Part shown: in pieces, positions 8,222 through 16,063 of the stretch | Position numbering within the stretch: position 1 is the first letter of the stretch | How the letters are laid out: every line of letters starts with the position of its first letter | Source: Caballeronia udeis | GTDB taxonomy: Bacteria > Pseudomonadota > Gammaproteobacteria > Burkholderiales > Burkholderiaceae | Direction of reading: 5' to 3' | DNA length: 64,000 bases | Assembly: GCF_001544555.2 (NCBI RefSeq) | Contig: NZ_FCOK02000031.1 | Span: 1 to 64,000, forward strand | The notes under the pieces: generated by a model | Database searches by the model: none | What the model was told of the DNA's origin: nothing | The model's input: only the letters and a program-made list of their open reading frames with translations | Translations under genes and position numbers: made by a program

Positions 8222-9280
8222 ATGGACCCGTTCATCTATCAGGGCATGCCTTCGCGCGTGGTGTTTGGCGCGGGCAGCATCAGCCACCTCGAGCGCGAGA
8301 TCGATTTGCTGGGGGCCAGGCGAGCCATCGTGCTGTCCACGCCGGAGCAGCGCGAGCAGGCCGAAGTGTTCGCCGCGCGACTTGGCTCACGGGCGGTCGG
8401 GGTGTTTTCGAAGGCGGTCATGCATGTGCCTGTCGAGACCGCGCAGGCGGCACGCGACTACGCCGCGAAGCTGGGCGCCGACTGTGCCGTGGCAATAGGC
8501 GGCGGCTCCACGACGGGGCTCGGCAAGGCAATTGCGCTCACCTCATCGCTGCCGATCCTTGCGGTTCCGACCACGTACGCCGGCTCGGAAATGACGCCTG
8601 TCTACGGGCTTACCGAAGGCGGGTTGAAGAAGACCGGCCGTGATCTGCGGGTGCTGCCGAAGACGGTGATTTACGATCCCGAGCTCACGCTGTCGCTGCC
8701 CGCCTCGCTTTCTGTCACGAGCGGCATCAACGCAATCGCGCACGCCGCGGAAGGGCTCTACGCGCAGGATGCGAATCCGATTACCGCATTGATGGCCGAG
8801 GAGGGTATTCGCGCGCTGGGAGCGGGTATAGGCCGCGTCGTATCACGCCTCGACGATCTCGATGCCCGCGCCGATTGCCTCTATGGCGCGTGGCTGTGCG
8901 GCTCTGTGCTCGGCAGCGTTGGCATGGCGTTACATCACAAGCTATGTCACACGCTCGGGGGCACCTTCAACTTGCCGCACGCCGAGACACACACCATTGT
9001 GTTGCCGCACGCCCTTGCGTACAACCGCGAAGCCACACCGCTCGCGATGCAGCGGATCGCGCGCGCACTTAAGGCATCGGATGCCGCGCAAGGCGTGTTC
9101 GATCTTGCCCGTGACAACGGCGCGCCGACGGCGTTGAAGGATATCGGCATGAAGGAATCGGATATTGGCGTCGCACTGGATATCGCGTTGAAGAACCCCT
9201 ACTGGAATCCAAGGCCACTTGAGCGTGCCGCATTGCGGGCTTTGCTCGAAGCCGCTTACGAAGGCCGCCGCCCCGACTGA
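8222..9280 (+). CDS. hapF: Maleylacetate reductase
   Basis: This 352-residue iron-containing-alcohol-dehydrogenase-fold protein begins two bases after the hapE stop codon, implying translational coupling. Family landmarks are the dinucleotide-binding loop AIGGGSTTGLGKAIAL, PTTYAGSEMTPVYG, HAAEGLYAQDANPI and the histidine-rich HHKLCHTLGGTFNLPHAETH, all characteristic of maleylacetate reductases. It reduces maleylacetate to 3-oxoadipate with NAD(P)H, feeding the 3-oxoadipate (beta-ketoadipate) route encoded elsewhere. Together with hapCDE it forms the complete lower pathway from hydroquinone. Length and motifs are normal. Confidence 0.92.
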   Translation: MDPFIYQGMPSRVVFGAGSISHLEREIDLLGARRAIVLSTPEQREQAEVFAARLGSRAVGVFSKAVMHVPVETAQAARDYAAKLGADCAVAIGGGSTTGLGKAIALTSSLPILAVPTTYAGSEMTPVYGLTEGGLKKTGRDLRVLPKTVIYDPELTLSLPASLSVTSGINAIAHAAEGLYAQDANPITALMAEEGIRALGAGIGRVVSRLDDLDARADCLYGAWLCGSVLGSVGMALHHKLCHTLGGTFNLPHAETHTIVLPHALAYNREATPLAMQRIARALKASDAAQGVFDLARDNGAPTALKDIGMKESDIGVALDIALKNPYWNPRPLERAALRALLEAAYEGRRPD

Positions 9281-9343
9281 TTACCCTGGGTCAGGCACGC
9301 AAGAAGGCCGGCACAGCACGATAAAAGACTGAAGGAGACAAAC

Positions 9344-10633
9344 ATGGACGATCATTCCATCGACGGCGCTCGCCGCCATTTCGTAAAGCTGGCGGCGGGC
9401 GGTACGCTTATCGCAGCCTCACCGCTGTTTGCGCGCATCGCGAACGCTGCCAGTTCGCGCACACTGAAGATTGGTTACGTGTCGCCACAAACCGGTCCGC
9501 TCGCGCCATTCGGAGAAGCGGATCGCTTTGTGATCGGACAGATGCAGGCGGCACTTAAAGACGGCATCGCAATCAATGGCAAGCAGTATCCGGTCGCGAT
9601 TCTGGTCAAGGACAGCCAGTCGAATCCGAACCGCGCCGGCGAGGTGGCGAACGACCTGATCCTGAAGGACAAGGTCGACATCATGCTGGTTTCCGGTACG
9701 CCGGAGACCGCCAATCCCGTGAGCGACGCATGCGAGATCAACGAGATGCCGTGCGTCTCCACCGTCGTCCCGTGGCAACCCTGGTTCTTCGGCCGCAAAG
9801 GGGACCCCAAGAAGGGCTTTCGTTTTACGTATCACTTCTTCTGGGGCCTGGAAGACGTGATCGCCGTGTACACCGGCATGTGGCAATCGGTGCAGACCAA
9901 CAAGTCGGTCGGTGGCCTTTTCCCCAACGACGGCGACGGCAACGCATGGGGTGACAACAAGCTCGGCTTTCCGCCCGTGCTCGCGCAAAAGGGCTTTACG
10001 CTGAAGGACCCCGGCCGCTTTCAGTCCATGACGCAGGACTTCTCGGCACAAATCGCAGCGTTCAAGCAAGGCGGTGCGCAGATCGTGACGGGTGTCGTGA
10101 TTCCACCCGACGCAAAGAATTTCCTGGTACAGGCGCGCCAGCAGGGTTTCAAACCGAAGGTCATTTCTATTGGTAAGGCGTTACTTTTTCCGACGTCGAT
10201 CGAAACGCTGGGCGATCTTGGCGAGGGTCTCTCAACAGAAGTGTGGTGGTCCCCCTCGCACCCGTTCAAGTCTTCGCTGACAGGGCAGTCGGCCCGCCAG
10301 TTAGCAGATGCGTACGAGAAGGCGGCATCGAAACAATGGACCCAGCCCATCGGCTTCGCGCACGCGTTGTTCGAGATTGCGGTGGACGCGCTCAAGCGCA
10401 GCAAGGACGTGGACTCGAACGAAGCGATTCGCGACGCGGTGGCATCAACGAAGCTTGATACGGTCGTCGGTCACGTTGCATGGGGGAGCGGGCCGGTGAA
10501 GAACGTCGCGAAGACGTCGTTGGTTGGCGGTCAGTGGGTCAAGGGGCAGTCGCATCGCTTCGACCTCGCGATCGTGAACAACCAGCTCGCGCCGAACGTG
10601 CCGCTGTCAGGCCCGCTCAAACTCATCGGATAG
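9344..10633 (+). CDS. ABC transporter substrate-binding protein, branched-chain (LivK/HAAT) type
   Basis: This 429-residue periplasmic protein has a twin-arginine-like signal (GARRHFVKLAAGGTLIAASP, then cleavage near IANAAS) and the type-I binding fold opening TLKIGYVSPQTGPLAPFGEAD. The start ATG 9344 follows GAAGGAGA. It is 63 bases after hapF and in the same direction, and is followed by two ATPases and two permeases, so it is the receptor of a complete importer. The linkage suggests that the ligand is hydroquinone, a hydroquinone precursor or another aromatic rather than an amino acid. That substrate is inferred from position. Tat export of a binding protein is less usual than Sec export. 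Confidence 0.85.
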   Translation: MDDHSIDGARRHFVKLAAGGTLIAASPLFARIANAASSRTLKIGYVSPQTGPLAPFGEADRFVIGQMQAALKDGIAINGKQYPVAILVKDSQSNPNRAGEVANDLILKDKVDIMLVSGTPETANPVSDACEINEMPCVSTVVPWQPWFFGRKGDPKKGFRFTYHFFWGLEDVIAVYTGMWQSVQTNKSVGGLFPNDGDGNAWGDNKLGFPPVLAQKGFTLKDPGRFQSMTQDFSAQIAAFKQGGAQIVTGVVIPPDAKNFLVQARQQGFKPKVISIGKALLFPTSIETLGDLGEGLSTEVWWSPSHPFKSSLTGQSARQLADAYEKAASKQWTQPIGFAHALFEIAVDALKRSKDVDSNEAIRDAVASTKLDTVVGHVAWGSGPVKNVAKTSLVGGQWVKGQSHRFDLAIVNNQLAPNVPLSGPLKLIG

Positions 10634-10646
10634 AGGGGAGGCGAGC

Positions 10647-11369
10647 ATGAACTGCGTTCTCAGATTGACGGACGTCTCGAAGAGCTACGGCGCGCTGAAG
10701 GTCACTGACAACATCAGCTTCGCGATCGAACAAGGAGAGACCTACGGGATTCTCGGACCGAACGGCGCGGGCAAGACCACCCTTTTCAACCTCATCAGCG
10801 GCGACGTGAGGCCGGACGCAGGCACGATCGAATTCGACGGAGGCGATATCGGCAAGCTGGCGCCGTATCGCCGGTGCATGGCGGGTATCGGCCGCTCGTA
10901 TCAGGTGCCGCGACCCTTCGGCGGGATGACGGTGTTTGAGAACCTGCTGGTAGGTGCGACCTTTGGCGGCGGACTGAAAGAACGTGAAGCAGCGGACCTG
11001 TGCATCGATGTACTCGAGCGCACCGGTCTCAAGCGCCGCGCGGACCAGTTGGCCGGCACGCTTACGCTGCTGGATCGCAAGCGCCTTGAACTCGCTCGTG
11101 CGCTGGCGACCCGGCCGAAACTTCTGCTGCTCGATGAAATAGCAGGCGGCCTGACGGAGCCGGAGACACACGAACTCGTCGATGAAATCCGCAGCGTCAA
11201 GGAACAAGGGGTGACGATCGTATGGATCGAGCATGTGGTGCATGCGTTGCTCGCCGTCGCCGACCGGTTGCTGGTCATTCACTTCGGCAAGCGTCTTGCC
11301 CAAGGCATCCCCGCCGCCGTGATGGATGACCCCGAAGTCAGGCGTGTCTATCTCGGTCTGGAGGGTTGA
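10647..11369 (+). CDS. ABC transporter ATP-binding protein, LivG type
   Basis: This 240-residue ATPase has Walker A GPNGAGKTT at about residues 37-45, Walker B LLLLDEIAGGL and the switch histidine region IWIEHVVHAL. The expected LSYGxQ-like signature is replaced by LTLLDRKRLELARAL, a variant seen in part of the branched-chain family. It starts at ATG 10647 behind GGGGAGG, 13 bases after the binding-protein gene. It powers import through the LivH/LivM-type permeases encoded just downstream. The gene is intact. Confidence 0.88.
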   Translation: MNCVLRLTDVSKSYGALKVTDNISFAIEQGETYGILGPNGAGKTTLFNLISGDVRPDAGTIEFDGGDIGKLAPYRRCMAGIGRSYQVPRPFGGMTVFENLLVGATFGGGLKEREAADLCIDVLERTGLKRRADQLAGTLTLLDRKRLELARALATRPKLLLLDEIAGGLTEPETHELVDEIRSVKEQGVTIVWIEHVVHALLAVADRLLVIHFGKRLAQGIPAAVMDDPEVRRVYLGLEG

Positions 11370-11371
11370 TC

Positions 11372-12079
11372 GTGGAGGCCATTCTTGAAACTCGCGGACT
11401 GACCGCTTTTTATGGCGATTTCCAGGCTCTTTTCGGTATCGACGTGATGGTCGAACGCGGCGAAGTGATCGCGCTGATTGGCTCGAACGGTGCGGGAAAA
11501 TCCACCTTCCTGAAGGCGCTGGCCGGACTCCTGCCGGCGTCCGAGCAGCAGATTGCCTACAGGGGCGAGGCGATCGGGGGCATGCCGGCGGCACGCATTG
11601 TCGGAATGGGGATCGCGCTCGTCCCTGAAGGGCGGCGGCTTTTCGCAAGCCTGTCCGTTGAGGAAAACCTGCTGCTTGGCGCTTATTCTTCGCGCCCCGG
11701 ACGCTGGACCCTGGACACCGTCTATACGCTTTTCCCCATCCTGAAGGAGCGCCGCCATCATGCGGCAACCGCGTTGTCCGGCGGCCAGCAGCAGATGGTT
11801 GCACTCGGCCGCGCATTGATGAGTAATCCGGATCTTCTCATGTGCGACGAGCTTTCTCTCGGGCTCGCACCGGTCGTGGTCAGGGAAATCTATGCCGCGC
11901 TGCCGTCGATTGTCGGGGACGGTATGAGTGCGATCGTCGTCGAGCAGGACGTGCAACTGGCGCGACGCGTGTCAAAGCGCTTCTATTGCTTTCAGGAAGG
12001 CCGCGTGTCGCTGGCGGGCGCCTCGGCTGAGGTGTCCGACGAAGCTATCACGCGAGCCTATTTCGGAGCGGTCTCATGA
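11372..12079 (+). CDS. ABC transporter ATP-binding protein, LivF type
   Basis: This 235-residue ATPase carries Walker A GSNGAGKST, signature LSGGQQQMVALGRAL and Walker B LLMCDELSLGLAP. GTG 11372 is chosen because GGAGG at 11360-11364 is correctly spaced for it; TTG 11366 in the same frame overlaps the previous stop codon and is less likely. The second ATPase of branched-chain-type importers pairs with LivG. The gene overlaps the downstream permease by four bases (ATGA at 12076-12079), so the two are translationally coupled. Confidence 0.88.
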   Translation: MEAILETRGLTAFYGDFQALFGIDVMVERGEVIALIGSNGAGKSTFLKALAGLLPASEQQIAYRGEAIGGMPAARIVGMGIALVPEGRRLFASLSVEENLLLGAYSSRPGRWTLDTVYTLFPILKERRHHAATALSGGQQQMVALGRALMSNPDLLMCDELSLGLAPVVVREIYAALPSIVGDGMSAIVVEQDVQLARRVSKRFYCFQEGRVSLAGASAEVSDEAITRAYFGAVS

Positions 12080-12942
12080 GTTCACTCGTCAATATCCTCT
12101 TGCAGGGCGTGCTGCTCGGCGCCCTTTATGCACTCTTCGCAATGGGCCAGTCGCTGGTGTTCGGCGTCATGCGCCTGACCAACACCGCGCATGGCGATTT
12201 CATCGTGCTGCTGGTCTTCGTCCTGTTCGTGCTGACGAACCTGGCTCATATGCCGTTGTGGGCCGCTGTGCCGGTGTTGATCGGGATCGCATTCTGCGCG
12301 GGATATGCAGTGCAATACACCGTGCTCAATCGCGTCAGCAGCCGGGACCCCTTGCCGTCGCTCGTGGTCACCTTCGGTCTCTCCATCGTGATCCAGAACG
12401 TGCTGCAGGAAGTGTTTTCCGCAGACCCGCGCTCGCTTGCGACCGGTGGCTTCGAATCGATGAGCATTGCGTTGCCCGGCGGCATGGCGCTCGGACTTCT
12501 GCCGCTGCTTACGCTTGCCGTCGCGGTCGTGGCCACGCTTCTCCTGCAGTGGCTCTTTGGCCGCACGCCGCTCGGACGGGTCTTCCGCGCCACGTCCGAC
12601 GACCGCGAGATCGTGCAGCTGATGGGCGTCTCGCCACGCAGGACGTTCGCTCTTGCAATGGGCATCGCGTTCGTGCTGATCGCGCTTGCCGCGACGCTTT
12701 ATGCCACGCGTACAGCCGTTTCTCCATCCGACGGCCCTGCGCTGCTGCTCTACGCGTTCGAGGCGGTAATCATTGGCGGGATGGGTTCGTTCTGGGGAAC
12801 GTTCCTCGGTGGAATCGCACTCGGCGTGGCGCAGCAGACCGGTTTCTACATCGACCCGGGCTGGGGCATCTGGCTGGGACACGTGCTGTTTCTGGCGCTG
12901 CTGACGATCCGGCCGCAAGGCCTGTTGCCCAAGACCGCGTGA
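12076..12942 (+). CDS. ABC transporter permease, LivH type
   Basis: This 288-residue integral membrane protein has about eight hydrophobic segments, beginning NILLQGVLLGALYALFAMGQ, the typical LivH start. The cytoplasmic coupling loop with the EAA-like region (GRTPLGRVFRATSDDREIVQLMGV) is present. It forms the translocation pore with the LivM-type protein encoded next. It overlaps the upstream ATPase by four bases. The end EAVIIGGMGSFWGTFLGGIALG is also family-typical. Confidence 0.88.
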   Translation: MSSLVNILLQGVLLGALYALFAMGQSLVFGVMRLTNTAHGDFIVLLVFVLFVLTNLAHMPLWAAVPVLIGIAFCAGYAVQYTVLNRVSSRDPLPSLVVTFGLSIVIQNVLQEVFSADPRSLATGGFESMSIALPGGMALGLLPLLTLAVAVVATLLLQWLFGRTPLGRVFRATSDDREIVQLMGVSPRRTFALAMGIAFVLIALAATLYATRTAVSPSDGPALLLYAFEAVIIGGMGSFWGTFLGGIALGVAQQTGFYIDPGWGIWLGHVLFLALLTIRPQGLLPKTA

Positions 12943-12964
12943 TGAGCGCCGGGAGGTTAAGCAC

Positions 12965-14029
12965 ATGAACGTCAATGAACGACATTTCGAAATCCGGCGG
13001 GCAACGCGGGCGAGCAGGGTGGCCGTGTTCGTGCTGTTGATTGCCGCGGTACTGGTCGCCAGTTTTCCGTATTGGGCCGGCCGGAACACCCTGCGCGACT
13101 TCACGCAGATTGCCGCGTACCTGGTCTTTGCCATGATGTGGAATCTGCTTAGCGGTTACGGCGGAATGGTGTCGATCGGACAACAGGCGTATTTCGGCAT
13201 TGGCGGATACGCCATGCTGATACTCGCAAACTACGGTGGCCTGTCGCCCTTTGCCGCCGTGCCGGTTGCGGGGGTGATTGCCATGCTGATCGCGGTGCCG
13301 GTCTCCCTGGTCGCGTTCCGGCTTGCGGGCGGGTACTTCGCCATAGGCACATGGGTGATCGCCGAGGTCTTCCGCCTGACACTGGCAAACGTGTCCTGGC
13401 TCGGCGGCGGGTCGGGCACGAGTCTGACCGCGCTGCAAGACATTCCCAGGTCCTTGCGCGAGTCGCTGACGCTGTGGCTGGCACTGGCAATCGTGGTGGC
13501 CGCTATCGGCTTGCTGTATGTCTTCCTGCGCTCGAAACAGGGTCTCGCGCTCACCGCCATGCGTGACAACGCGGTGGCGGCGAACAGTCAGGGTGTCGAT
13601 GTGAAGCGCGCCCGGTTCGTCGTGTATCTCGTCTCGTCAGGGGGCGCGGCGCTCGCGGGCGGGCTCTATTTCGTGAGCAACCTGCGGATCTCCCCTGACG
13701 CCGCGTTCTCCGTGAACTGGACTGCTTTTGCGATTTTCATCGTGATGATAGGCGGCCTGGGAACGCTTGAAGGACCGATCATCGGCACGTTGATATTTTT
13801 CCTTCTGAACAAGTTCCTGTCGGACTTCGGGACCTGGTATCTGATCGGACTGGGCACGCTCGCCGTTGTCGTCACGATGTTTTTCCCTCAGGGACTGTGG
13901 GGTTACGTATCGCGACGGTTCGGGCTGCAACTTTTCCCCGTCGGCCGGCGTGTCGTGTTTCTTGATCGAGGGGCGGTGGTTCGACCCGCGCGCACGGAAT
14001 CGGCAGACCCCCGGCACGCGGCGCACTGA
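12965..14029 (+). CDS. ABC transporter permease, LivM type
   Basis: This 354-residue permease has about nine membrane segments. The motifs NLLSGYGGMVSIGQQAYFGI and ALTAMRDNAVAANSQGVDV are hallmarks of LivM. A C-terminal cytoplasmic tail (about residues 318-354, rich in Arg) extends slightly past the usual end. It starts at ATG 12965, 22 bases after the LivH-type gene, behind GGGAGG. With the preceding four genes it completes the five-component importer linked to hydroquinone breakdown. Confidence 0.87.
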   Translation: MNVNERHFEIRRATRASRVAVFVLLIAAVLVASFPYWAGRNTLRDFTQIAAYLVFAMMWNLLSGYGGMVSIGQQAYFGIGGYAMLILANYGGLSPFAAVPVAGVIAMLIAVPVSLVAFRLAGGYFAIGTWVIAEVFRLTLANVSWLGGGSGTSLTALQDIPRSLRESLTLWLALAIVVAAIGLLYVFLRSKQGLALTAMRDNAVAANSQGVDVKRARFVVYLVSSGGAALAGGLYFVSNLRISPDAAFSVNWTAFAIFIVMIGGLGTLEGPIIGTLIFFLLNKFLSDFGTWYLIGLGTLAVVVTMFFPQGLWGYVSRRFGLQLFPVGRRVVFLDRGAVVRPARTESADPRHAAH

Positions 14030-14050
14030 GGATAGAAGGAGTAAGCCGCC

Positions 14051-14386
14051 ATGAACGATGGAGCGAGCAATAGCAATAGCGTGCCCCTCTGTATTCTCGA
14101 GGACGTGCCGGACGGTGGCGGCCTCGAGGCCCGGGCAGAGGTCGTGGTGCTGCGCCGAGGAGACAGCGCGTGGGCTTACCGCAACGTATGCCCGCACTTT
14201 TCCATACCATTGAACTATGAGCCGAACACGTTTTGGGCCTATGGCGGCGAGCTTCTCATGTGTGCCCATCACAGCGCGATGTTCCGCTTCGAGGACGGCG
14301 TGTGCGTGGATGGCCCGTGCCTTGGCGCCCGCCTGACCCCCGTGCCCATCCGCATCGAGGGCAGGAGAATATTTGCCGATGAATAG
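14051..14386 (+). CDS. Rieske-type [2Fe-2S] ferredoxin
   Basis: This 111-residue soluble protein has the Rieske ligand pattern Cys47-x-His49 (CPHFSIPLN) and Cys71-x2-His74 (CAHHSAM). It lacks a signal peptide and any fused oxygenase domain, so it is an electron-carrier-sized unit. It starts at ATG 14051 behind AGAAGGAG and is the last gene of the hapCDEF-transporter unit. Possible roles, both inferred, are reactivating the Fe(II) centre of the dioxygenase, as XylT-type ferredoxins do for catechol 2,3-dioxygenases, or serving an unlinked ring-hydroxylating oxygenase. No reductase gene lies nearby. The gene ends 12 bases from the convergent monooxygenase gene. Confidence 0.85.
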   Translation: MNDGASNSNSVPLCILEDVPDGGGLEARAEVVVLRRGDSAWAYRNVCPHFSIPLNYEPNTFWAYGGELLMCAHHSAMFRFEDGVCVDGPCLGARLTPVPIRIEGRRIFADE

Positions 14387-14398
14387 GCCCTGAAGCCG

Positions 14399-15808
14399 CT
14401 ATTCCTGCAAGCTAACCAGTGAACCGGCCGCTTCGCCGCGCTTGAACGCCTCAATGTCCCTATACCTCGCACCGGGATGCCCGGCCGGCAGCAAGCGCCC
14501 CTTGCCAAACAGTTTTTCGCGCAGCGTACCGGGCGTATATTCCTGGCGATAAACGCCGCGCCGTTGCAACTCCGGCACCAGGTGATTGACGATGTCCTCG
14601 AAGGTCTCGTGCGCAACCGCATACGCAAGATTGAAGCCGTCCACGCCGGTTTCTTCCACCCAGGTTTGCAGGATATCGGCAACGGTTGCCGCCGAACCCA
14701 CGAACACCGGTCCCATGCCGCCAATACCACCCCATGCCGCGAGTTCGTCGATGGTCCAGGATTTCGCACCGCCCGCCAGATGTTCGATGGCGGAGGCAAT
14801 GGCGTTGGTTTCCACTTTCCTCACCAGATCGGTTGGCGCGTACTGACCGAAGTCGACGCCCGTCCAACCAGACATGAACACAAGTGAGCCGTCGTATGAC
14901 GTGTAGCGGCGGTACTCCTCGAACTTTGCCTGCGCCTTGGCATCCGTCTCGTCCACGATGACCGTGACCAGGTTGTAGATCAGCAAGGCGCCCGGATCAC
15001 GCCCGCCAAGCGCTGCCTGTTCGCGGACGTCGGCAACATAGGCCTTCAGCACTTCCTTCGTCGGGGCTGCGACGAATACGCACTCGGCATGCCGGGCCGC
15101 GAACGCCTTGCCTGCACCCGACGCACCAGCCTGATAGAGCACGGGAGTGCGCTGAGGCGAGGGTTCGCAAAGATGGTAGCCGGGCACGTCGAAGTATTTG
15201 CCGTGGTGACCTATCTCATGCACCTTCTCGGGGTGCGTAAACACCCGGTTGTGCCGGTCGCGGACCACGGCATCGTCTTCCCAGCTTCCCTCGAACAGCT
15301 TGTACAGCACCTCAATATATTCCGCTGCCACTTCATAGCGGTTCGCGTGCTTGCGCAAGCCGCCTTCGCTGATATTCTTCGCGCCGCTTTCCAGATACGA
15401 CGTCACGATATTCCATCCCACCCGGCCTTTGGTGTGATGGTCGGCTGTCGAAAGCCGCCGGGCGAATGTGTACGGATGCTCGAAGGTCGTCGACGCCGTG
15501 ATGCCGATTCCCAGATGCTCGGTCACCATCGCGATAGGCGCCGCAAGCTGCAGGGGATCGTTGACGGGGATCTGCGCCGCTTGGTGGATCGCGTGATAGT
15601 TGCTGCCTTTGTAGACGTCGTAGTAACCGATTACGTCGGCTATGAAAATGCCGTCGAAGAAACCCTTCTCGAGAATTTTTGCAAGATCCGTCCAGTACTC
15701 GAGGTCCTTGTATTGCGATGACCGGTCGCGTGGGTGAGACCACAGGCCCGGCGACTGATGGCCGACGCAGTTCATCTCGAACGCATTGAAATGGATGGTT
15801 TTGCTCAT
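14399..15808 (-). CDS. FMN-dependent monooxygenase, NtaA/SnaA/DszA family
   Basis: This 469-residue flavin-dependent enzyme is of the luciferase-like superfamily. ATG 15808 gives the family-typical start IHFNAFEMNCVGHQSPGLW, followed by HPRDRSSQYKDLEYWTDLAK and FFDGIFIADVIGYYDVY; the in-frame extension to 15871 is not needed. Members oxidise substrates such as nitrilotriacetate or dibenzothiophene sulfone with FMNH2 supplied by a separate reductase. No reductase gene is seen here. It is divergent from the MFS/ABC operon and lies in the same block as an SfnB-like gene, which points to organosulfur or xenobiotic use. The actual substrate is unknown. Confidence 0.85.
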   Translation of the reverse strand: MSKTIHFNAFEMNCVGHQSPGLWSHPRDRSSQYKDLEYWTDLAKILEKGFFDGIFIADVIGYYDVYKGSNYHAIHQAAQIPVNDPLQLAAPIAMVTEHLGIGITASTTFEHPYTFARRLSTADHHTKGRVGWNIVTSYLESGAKNISEGGLRKHANRYEVAAEYIEVLYKLFEGSWEDDAVVRDRHNRVFTHPEKVHEIGHHGKYFDVPGYHLCEPSPQRTPVLYQAGASGAGKAFAARHAECVFVAAPTKEVLKAYVADVREQAALGGRDPGALLIYNLVTVIVDETDAKAQAKFEEYRRYTSYDGSLVFMSGWTGVDFGQYAPTDLVRKVETNAIASAIEHLAGGAKSWTIDELAAWGGIGGMGPVFVGSAATVADILQTWVEETGVDGFNLAYAVAHETFEDIVNHLVPELQRRGVYRQEYTPGTLREKLFGKGRLLPAGHPGARYRDIEAFKRGEAAGSLVSLQE

Positions 15809-15949
15809 GGCTGCCGGCTTCCCGATGATCACACTAACAACCGGACAATCTAGTCTTCGAATCGACTGCACGCTCCAACAATTTCAGCTTTGCATAGGTG
15901 TGTGGCTGCAAAGGCTTGTGCTTCAGTTCAGTGCGTGCGGCAGATCATG

Positions 15950-15966
15950 ATGGCTTGCCCCTTGCG
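15950..15966 (+). promoter_or_regulatory. Sigma-54-like promoter (-24/-12) for the MFS/ABC operon
   Basis: TGGC at 15951-15954 and TTGC at 15962-15965 are separated by seven bases, the exact TGGC-N7-TTGC layout of RpoN promoters, with GG and GC ten bases apart. Transcription would start near 15977, about 87 bases before the TTG start of the MFS gene. Sulfone-use genes in Pseudomonas are controlled by the sigma-54 activator SfnR, which fits the SfnB-like gene further down. No activator gene is in the window, and the spacer lacks the ACG of the best consensus. Confidence 0.5.
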
Positions 15967-16063
15967 GTTCATATCGAAAGAAAAACTCCTTCTTTGCGTG
16001 ACGTGATGGCTGTCCGTATAAAGCTTCTTTGCCGTGCAATCTCACTCGTCAAGGAGGCGCATC

